Part shown: piece by piece, positions 58,350 through 64,000 of the stretch
Layout: the number at the start of each line of letters is the position of its first letter
Numbering within the stretch: position 1 is the stretch's first letter
Source: Telopea speciosissima
Taxonomy: Eukaryota > Streptophyta > Magnoliopsida > Proteales > Proteaceae
Assembly (NCBI RefSeq): GCF_018873765.1
Contig: NC_057918.1
Location: 35,751,871 to 35,815,870 of the forward strand
DNA length: 64,000 nucleotides
Direction: 5' to 3'
Position numbers and translations under genes: made by a program
The notes under the pieces: model-generated
Database searches by the model: none
Seen by the model: the letters and a program-made list of their open reading frames with translations, nothing else
What the model was told of the DNA's origin: nothing

Positions 58350-59429
58350 CTACATATCACCAATATGGGCAGAGACAGTATTCTTAGCCATATTCTTAGC
58401 TAGGGTTATACAAAACCGGTCACCATCCTTTACAAAAGTTATATCCTGAGTACGATCAGATATATATAAACAGTCTATAAACAAGGTCCACGACCATAAG
58501 CATTTGGTAGGGGATGGTAGCGTATCAGCAACGAAACTGTTGTTACACCAAACCGCTTTAATCTGCAACCTACTTCTAGCAGCATGGTCGATACCTCTAC
58601 GGATCGCACAAAGGACAGCAGTTAACTCGTCAACAGCTTGCAAAGTTCCTGCATCAAAAAACTTAAGTCTGCCATCTATCAAAAAGAAATAGGACCATCC
58701 TGCTTGGTTTAACCCCAGTAGACAGTAGCCTGCACAGATCAGAACAGTGAAATTGAGCATTGGCAGTTTAAGGTCAAAAGAAGTAAGGGAGATAGATTCA
58801 ATATCATCTATTACACAGGCGGGGACGAAAGAGGGGGGGGATGTAAAGTGCGATCTATGATCCAATTTTGCGTGCATTGAAGCACCCAACGGGGATCGGG
58901 GGGATGTGCACCATAGACACATCGATTCCTTGTCAACCAAATAAAATAGTAGGTAATTAAAATGACACAAAAAACCCATGAGGCCAAGTGTTTATCCAAC
59001 CCGAGAAGAGAATAAAAAAAACAAAGAAAAGGCCTTAAGACAGTCAAACCCCAATGAGTCTGTTCTTAATCCCAGAGGTCCTGCAGCCCAGATGCATTTG
59101 ACCCAATTACAAGATAAGAAGAGGTACCATGAAGATTCAACACCAATTCCACAAAGAGCACATGAGGAGTCAATCTGGATCCATTTCGAAAGGGTGGCCT
59201 TTGTAGGAATTCCTGCATTTAGCAAACGCCAGAAGAAAATCTTAAATTTTGGATGAACTGGAATTTTCCAAAAGAATTTCCACCAATCAAGCTCAATTGA
59301 AGAACATCTACAAGTATCAGAACTAAGATAACGAGCAGCAATTTTAGTTGTGAGAATACCATTTTTGGCTTTTAAACACCACCACTTATCTTCCGAATCA
59401 AAAAAAAAGATTTTTGTTTGATATTTCAC
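58350..59429 (-). mobile_element. L1-like LINE, C-terminal fragment (zf-RVT and RNase H)
   Basis: Minus strand. 59429-58992 reads DWWKFFWKIPVHPKFKIFFW, RLLNAGIPTKATLSKW, CALCGIGVESSWYLFLSCNW, the zinc-binding region that follows reverse transcriptase in plant LINEs. After a frame change near 58990, 58979-58350 carries an RNase H-like domain (AGYCLLGLNQAGWSYFFLID, TLQAVDELTAVLCAIRRGID, AVWCNNSFVAD). The reverse transcriptase itself is missing, as expected of 5' truncation. A short A-rich tail lies near 58310 on the minus strand. Confidence 0.78.
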
Positions 59430-59574
59430 CCTTGCTCGTACTGATCCACCAATATGGGATCAGCCAAGATTCAAATTTTTTTTTTTTTTTTTTATATTTT
59501 CTCTTGTTTTCATAAAAAAAAATTGTTTTTCATTTCACACTTGTTCGTATTGATCCACCAATATGGGATCGGCT
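59421..59574. repeat. Direct duplication around a T tract
   Basis: A ~45-bp unit (TTTCACCCTTGCTCGTACTG, then ATCCACCAATATGGGATC) at 59421-59466 recurs at 59530-59574 with a few changes. Poly-T and poly-A tracts lie between. It may mark an old insertion or slippage. Confidence 0.6.
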
Positions 59575-60237
59575 AGAAATCAATATCGGTTTCCACCGAT
59601 ACCAATCTAAACCGACCAATCCGATCAAATCGATACCGATTCGTGAAAACCATGCCATAGATACAGTATTGTGATTTAAATCAATAATAAAGCCCATCAT
59701 AAAAATAGGAAAAAATTGATACTTACTTCGAAGGAGTAAATAGTAAATTAGCCATACTTTTAGTAATAACAAAATGGATGGTGGACGTTGGGAAAAAGAC
59801 AAGGACGACTGGGATCCCGGCCTTCTCTTTAATATTTCGTAACTGGGAGTGAGAGTTTCTGAGCTTAAAAGTAGCTCGATGCAGGGACCGTATAGATCCT
59901 ACGTTTCTGAGAACAAACAACGTTTATCGGTAATCGGTGAAACCCCTACCCCAACAAGCAAAAGATCTGGCGGTAGACCATGACCATGACCATGACAGAG
60001 GTTCATAAAAGCGGCTCGGCCCTCGTGGGTTACCGGGAACCGTCCCTCATGACATCACAACACACCTTGTAGTGCGCACGATTAGCTGTAAAAACTCTGT
60101 TCCCGGCCCCACCTAAGCACTTAGACAGACAAACCAAAAAACTGTAGTTTCTGATAACTGAACTTAAACATGGATCTTCTACTTAAAAAAAAATAAAAAT
60201 AAAACTTAAACATGGATCGATCATATCATATTGTTTC
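59575..60237. other. Gene-free stretch
   Basis: Dispersed GATACCAATCTAAACCGACC-type repeat near 59590, and an (ATGACC)3 run near 59980. No gene was recognised. Confidence 0.35.
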
Positions 60238-60396
60238 GGATTGAGCTCCTCTCCAGGAAGCCCAGCACGCCCAGAGAGCATCCAACTGTTGGGTTGTGTT
60301 GCACACATCCCTAGGTGTGCACCAAGATGTGTGTGATATAGCTCAACTCTTGGATGCCCCCTAGGGCGTTGAGCTCCCTAGTGAAGAGCCGAATCC
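60238..60396. repeat. Foldback MITE family F1, copy 3
   Basis: GGATTGAGCTCCTCTCCAGG, then AAGCCCAGCACGCCCAGAG, pairs with CCTAGTGAAGAGCCGAATCC at the right through the same GCATCCAACTGTTGGG and TTGGATGCCCCCTAGG blocks as copies 1 and 2, 30 kb away. Confidence 0.7.
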
Positions 60397-61109
60397 TTTT
60401 CGACTTGATTATAAATTAAAATCTTAAAGGGAAGTAGTTTTAACACTATTTTCATTAAAAATAGACCAAATGTTCTCTATTTCAGGGGTGCAGGCTGCGT
60501 ACAGACACATGGAGTGGGTGAAATGACCACCTTGCCCCCTTGAATGGCTAACGCATGTGTTGGGTGTAGGCTGCACTACGGCACAAAGAACATCAGCCCA
60601 AAATTTATATTTATATTATGGACAACAGAACCCTAGGCAATCGTGTAGCCCTTGCACCAGTACTGTAACCAATGAAAGTGTGTACAAAGGCATTGGTTTA
60701 GATGCAATTTTCAATTTCATTCTTTGTTGAACGATATTTTCATTCACAAAGGCATTGGTTTGTGTCTGTACGTAGGAACCACACGTACCATGCAACTAGT
60801 TAACATAAAAAACCAATCTATATTTATCAAGTATCAGTATTGGTACTGGTTTCGATCATGATTGAGATTGATAGTTATCGGCCTATCTATCATTGATTCC
60901 TAAGAATGTGGAACTAAATCCCTACGATCTGATGACATACCAAGTTGGTAAAATAGACCCACATCACTAGGCCCAAACGAAATCTCTCAGTTACTAAATG
61001 GTCTAATATTGGCTCAAGACCGATTCATTTATAGCTTGATCAACTCGTTTATAACTTATTACTATCGATTTATAATTTAATTAATCCATTTAAAGATTGA
61101 GTGTAGCTC
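60397..61109. other. Gene-free stretch
   Basis: No gene or clear element. GCATTGGTTT occurs twice (near 60690 and 60750). GATTTATAATTTAATTAATC-type AT-rich runs are present. Confidence 0.35.
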
Positions 61110-61470
61110 GATTAACAATCTTTTCCCAACTAAATGGGATCGGCTGCAAAGACCCTAATAAAAAGTTAAAAAGATAGTAAGAAAAAAAAAGTACAACACT
61201 ATTGACAAAAGCTCAACAATAACATACCTAAATGGTGTCGTGCTGTTAATTACATGGAACTTAGTCCTCTAATCAGCTCTATTCAAGGTTATACTTGAGA
61301 CTGACCCAAACTATGCATGTCTTTCTTCAATTTTTTCTCATGAGATCATTTTAAGCCTAGCTTTTTTAAATTCATTAATTTGAATTAAATCACTCATTCC
61401 TTATTTATGCATCCTAAGGTCTACGATGAATATAATCAAGCCACGTCAAACGTCTTTCATAAATTAGTGG
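61110..61470 (-). mobile_element. Decayed RTE-type LINE 3' end
   Basis: CTTTTCCCAACTAAATGGGA and TCGGCTGCAAAG, then CCTCTAATCAGCTCTATTCA, CTATGCATGTCTTTCTTCA and CATGAGATCATTTTAAGCC, run parallel to the 33.4-33.8 kb copy. There is no open frame. Confidence 0.55.
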
Positions 61471-61795
61471 GGCCGATCACGCAGAGTAAAAAACTGACCG
61501 GACGAGAAGGTTGACGCACCTAGAATGGTAGTATCGTGAATTGAAGAATCCCATTAGGACTTTTATGTCACTTAATGCCTTTTTAATGACCAACTTTCTA
61601 GCCTACAGAGTAGCCAGGGTAGGGTCTTAGGGAGGACATGGGAAGTCCACTTCTTTATAACGTACTTCCCTCGCCATCCTTTCAATTCCAGTGGTACTTT
61701 CGTAATTTAAGATTCAATAAAGGGGTTTGGTTTTCGCATTTACTATCCCATCGCTTTCTGATGCTTTTTCTTGTCTGATGCCTCGACTGGGCTTT

Positions 61796-61802
61796 TATAT
61801 AA
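61796..61802 (+). promoter_or_regulatory. TATA box of the BEL1-like gene
   Basis: TATATAA in a GCTTTTATATAACCCC context, ~370 bp before the first splice donor. The start of transcription would be near 61830. Confidence 0.55.
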
Positions 61803-61829
61803 CCCCGAACGAGAAAGAAGCAAAGTCTT

Positions 61830-63356
61830 TGTTTCTGTAGACTGTAGCTGTTAGGCGATTGAGGTGAAAAAGAAACTCCAAAAGCGTGTCTTTCGACGTT
61901 AAATATAACGGCTGGAAAGGCTATTGCGTGCTGAGTGGGTAGAAGTTAGCAACGTTAAAAGGTAACGGCGATTATTTATTTGTTCGCCATTATCGTTTTC
62001 GAGCTCTCTCCGAAGTTCGTTGGTTAGCTTACCTTTGACACTTCGTCGTATTGTTGCCGGTTCTCCGGCGAAGTGAAATTTTGTCTGGAAAAAACTTTGG
62101 TTTCCGCTTTCAATGAAGCTTCCATACAAATTCGTCATGGACGATCAAGTAACGATTGTACGAGAGGTAATGACGAATCGTGTTTTTAGTCACTATACAC
62201 TGCAAGATTTCGCACTTCTTATTGTAGATCTAGTTTGGTTTTCGTTTCATCGAGTGATCGTTTCTGCTCAACTGTTGGCGAAATCGTCATAGTTTGAGTT
62301 CTGCTACTTTGCTGATCACCTAGTCACTAACACTGTTGAGTACTGTTGGTTACTGGAGAGACAAATATAATTGGACTTCAGGAATTATTGATTGTTTTTG
62401 GAGCTTTAAAGCTCATTCATGGTGATTTTCGAGTGGATCCAGTCGTATGAAGTTGCGTTTCCCGCGGGTCTAATTGACTCATTGTTTCGACCTTTTCAAG
62501 TCAAGTTTGATTACTGTTAACCTTTCGTGAGGTTAGGGTTTCGTTAGCTGGACTAGACTTTCTACTGTTTGCAGTCCTCATTTTTCGTGTTTTCTAATAT
62601 TATGGTTTCACCATTTTCGTGATATCTAAGCTTTTCCTGCTTAAGTTTACCCACAGTAGTAAAATTGCACCGTTTTGGATACAACTGAGTTTATAAGGGA
62701 CGCAGATAGGAGTTTGTCTAAAGTGCTAAAAATTCTTAGACAGTGGATTAGTGGAAGCAATAAAAGCGGAGAGAGTCTTAGACAGTGGAAGCAATAAAAG
62801 AGAGAGAGAGAGAGAGAGTGTCTTGGTCTTTTCAATTATCACCAAAGTCATGTGATGCTTACTTGAGTAGACATTCTTTGCCTTTTCTTTTGTTTTACCT
62901 TCGTCTTTGAACTCTGCGGTCTCTGTAAACATCTACTTTTTTTTTCATCTTTAGTTTATATTTGGCTGTTTTGATGATGATAGAGATATTTGTATTTTGC
63001 CCCTCTTTTGTTGGGTTGTGACGTTGTGTTCGATGCGGTAAGGGACAGAAATATGATACTGGAAGAAGTGAATCGTTTTAGATAAAATATTGTGTGTGAT
63101 TATCTTTCTGATTTCATGTTTAGTCTTTATTCTGGGGGATGGGGTGTTCAATACTCAAACTGATGAAGGTGTCTTATGTAGAGCTTGAATGATTTCGGTT
63201 ACTTGGTGCTATACTAATCTATATTGTATGTGGTTGCAGGAGAACGACTTGTGATTTGGTTGTTGATATTCGTGTCTGTAACTCCCCTTGAAGATGATTG
63301 GAGCGGAGAGATTAAAGTAATCGAACACCGATGCCAGACAGATTTGAGTCGGAAAG
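61830..63356 (+). other. 5' leader of the BEL1-like gene: exon, 1.07-kb intron, small spliced uORF
   Basis: Leader exon to 62166, intron 62167-63239 (donor GAG|GTAATG, acceptor TGGTTGCAG), then leader sequence up to the ATG at 63357. An upstream ATG at 62113 starts MKLPYKFVMDDQVTIVRE. After splicing it continues ENDL-stop, giving a 22-residue uORF across the junction. The intron has a GA microsatellite near 62800 and a local duplication (CTTAGACAGTGGA...GGAAGCAATAAAAG). Long leaders with an intron are common in this gene family. Confidence 0.55.
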
Positions 63357-64000
63357 ATGTTTCAACCAAACAATAACGAGATTTGAGACTTCACTGCTGG
63401 GGTCGAGCAACTTTAGGCCCGAATCGCATGTAGCGTAGCAAAGCCGCCGTGACAAGTTGGACAGTTCAGCAGTAATCAAGAACCATCGCTTGCTGAACCT
63501 GATTTTATCAAACACTTTGTGTTCTTAACCTGAGAGTATGGAATAATCCAGATGTGATTCAAGTTCGAAATGTTAGAAGTTGTGATCTGTTGTATGATCC
63601 AGCCCATTATCCCTCTTCGGAAATGTTAAATTTTTCAACGAATACTCATGGTTTGTTAGCTCAAAGGGATGCAATGCTGCAACAAGACTCAAGTGCTAAT
63701 CGAAATGGTAGGCCTGTTGGGGTGGAGAATGCTCCATTTGATACCCATCCAGTGACTTTTGACTTTAACCCTTCAGCTAAGGCTAGTGATGCATACAACC
63801 CCGGCTACTTGAAAGGCTTTGTGCCGCAACAAAACTGTGATTGGAATGTGAATTACATGAATGGCGGTCCGGCTACCAATGGGTGCAATCAGAGCCCCTC
63901 ATTTGTGGGGGGAATTTTATCTGGCAGTGTGAAGGAAAACAGCATTCCTTCCTCTACCCTTTATTCCTTGCCTGCCTCTATTGGGTATTATGATGTAAGA
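63357..64000 (+). pseudogene. BEL1-like homeodomain gene, first coding exon, broken N-terminus, cut by window end
   Basis: BEL1-like (TALE homeodomain) proteins pair with KNOX proteins to control meristems and organ form. The start MFQPNNNEI is followed by TGA (63384), DFTAG, a one-base shift near 63400, SNFRPESHVA, TAG (63436), then QSRRDKL, two more shifts near 63455 and 63510, and an open frame of 158 codons from 63527 to 64000 (LRVWNNPDVIQVRNVRSCDL, LYDPAHYPSSEMLNFS). The HVAQQSRRDKLR-type motif and the VRNVRxxDLLYDP block identify the family. SKY, BELL and homeodomain regions would lie beyond the window. The first ~60 codons cannot be translated as they stand. A later in-frame ATG at 63623 could start a shortened protein. 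Confidence 0.72.

Overview
This window is nuclear DNA from a flowering plant. The evidence is spliced plant genes with GT/AG introns, a plant-specific jumonji gene (ELF6 type), a BEL1-like homeodomain gene, and plant LTR retrotransposons primed by initiator tRNA-Met. The species cannot be read from the sequence. The window is gene-poor and rich in repeats.

Layout. 1-3.3 kb: gene-free flank with two small foldback elements. 3.15-3.7 kb: one compact intact gene for a 76-residue secreted cysteine peptide. 3.7-6.6 kb: repeats and foldbacks. 6.66-15.57 kb: a decayed ELF6-like histone demethylase gene on the + strand. Its JmjN, partial JmjC and C2H2 zinc-finger regions are recognisable but broken by stops and frameshifts. 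Its introns carry a 506-bp hAT element with a perfect 8-bp target duplication and a Ty1/copia 3' end that is itself split by a second hAT element. 17.5-22.3 kb: an old reverse-oriented non-autonomous LTR element whose internal region carries an antisense gene. It abuts a gypsy-type gag fragment (22.3-23.2 kb). 23-35 kb: gene-free, with a dense set of foldback (MITE-like) elements, a candidate Mutator-like element, and RTE-type LINE remnants.

35,288-58,199 is the main structure. It is a tandem array of a related non-autonomous LTR element (a large retrotransposon derivative, or LARD): four ~2.55-kb LTRs alternate with three ~4.24-kb internal regions. Each internal region has its own tRNA-iMet primer binding site and polypurine tract. 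One 5-bp target duplication (GTATC) brackets the whole 22.9-kb array, so it looks like one insertion that later expanded through LTR-LTR recombination, unless it is an assembly artefact. There is no gag or pol. The only recognisable coding sequence is a broken antisense gene with a plant transposon-protein domain. It is homologous to the longer copy at 17.5-18.7 kb, so the antisense cargo is an ancestral feature of the family.

58.3-59.4 kb: the C-terminal part of an L1-like LINE (zinc-binding region plus RNase H). 60.2-61.5 kb: a foldback and an RTE remnant. 61.8-64.0 kb: promoter, 5' leader with a 1.07-kb intron, and the first coding exon of a BEL1-like homeodomain gene. The first ~60 codons are broken, then 158 codons are open to the window edge. 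The only apparently functional protein gene wholly inside the window is the small secreted peptide; the remaining coding content is pseudogenes or transposon protein.
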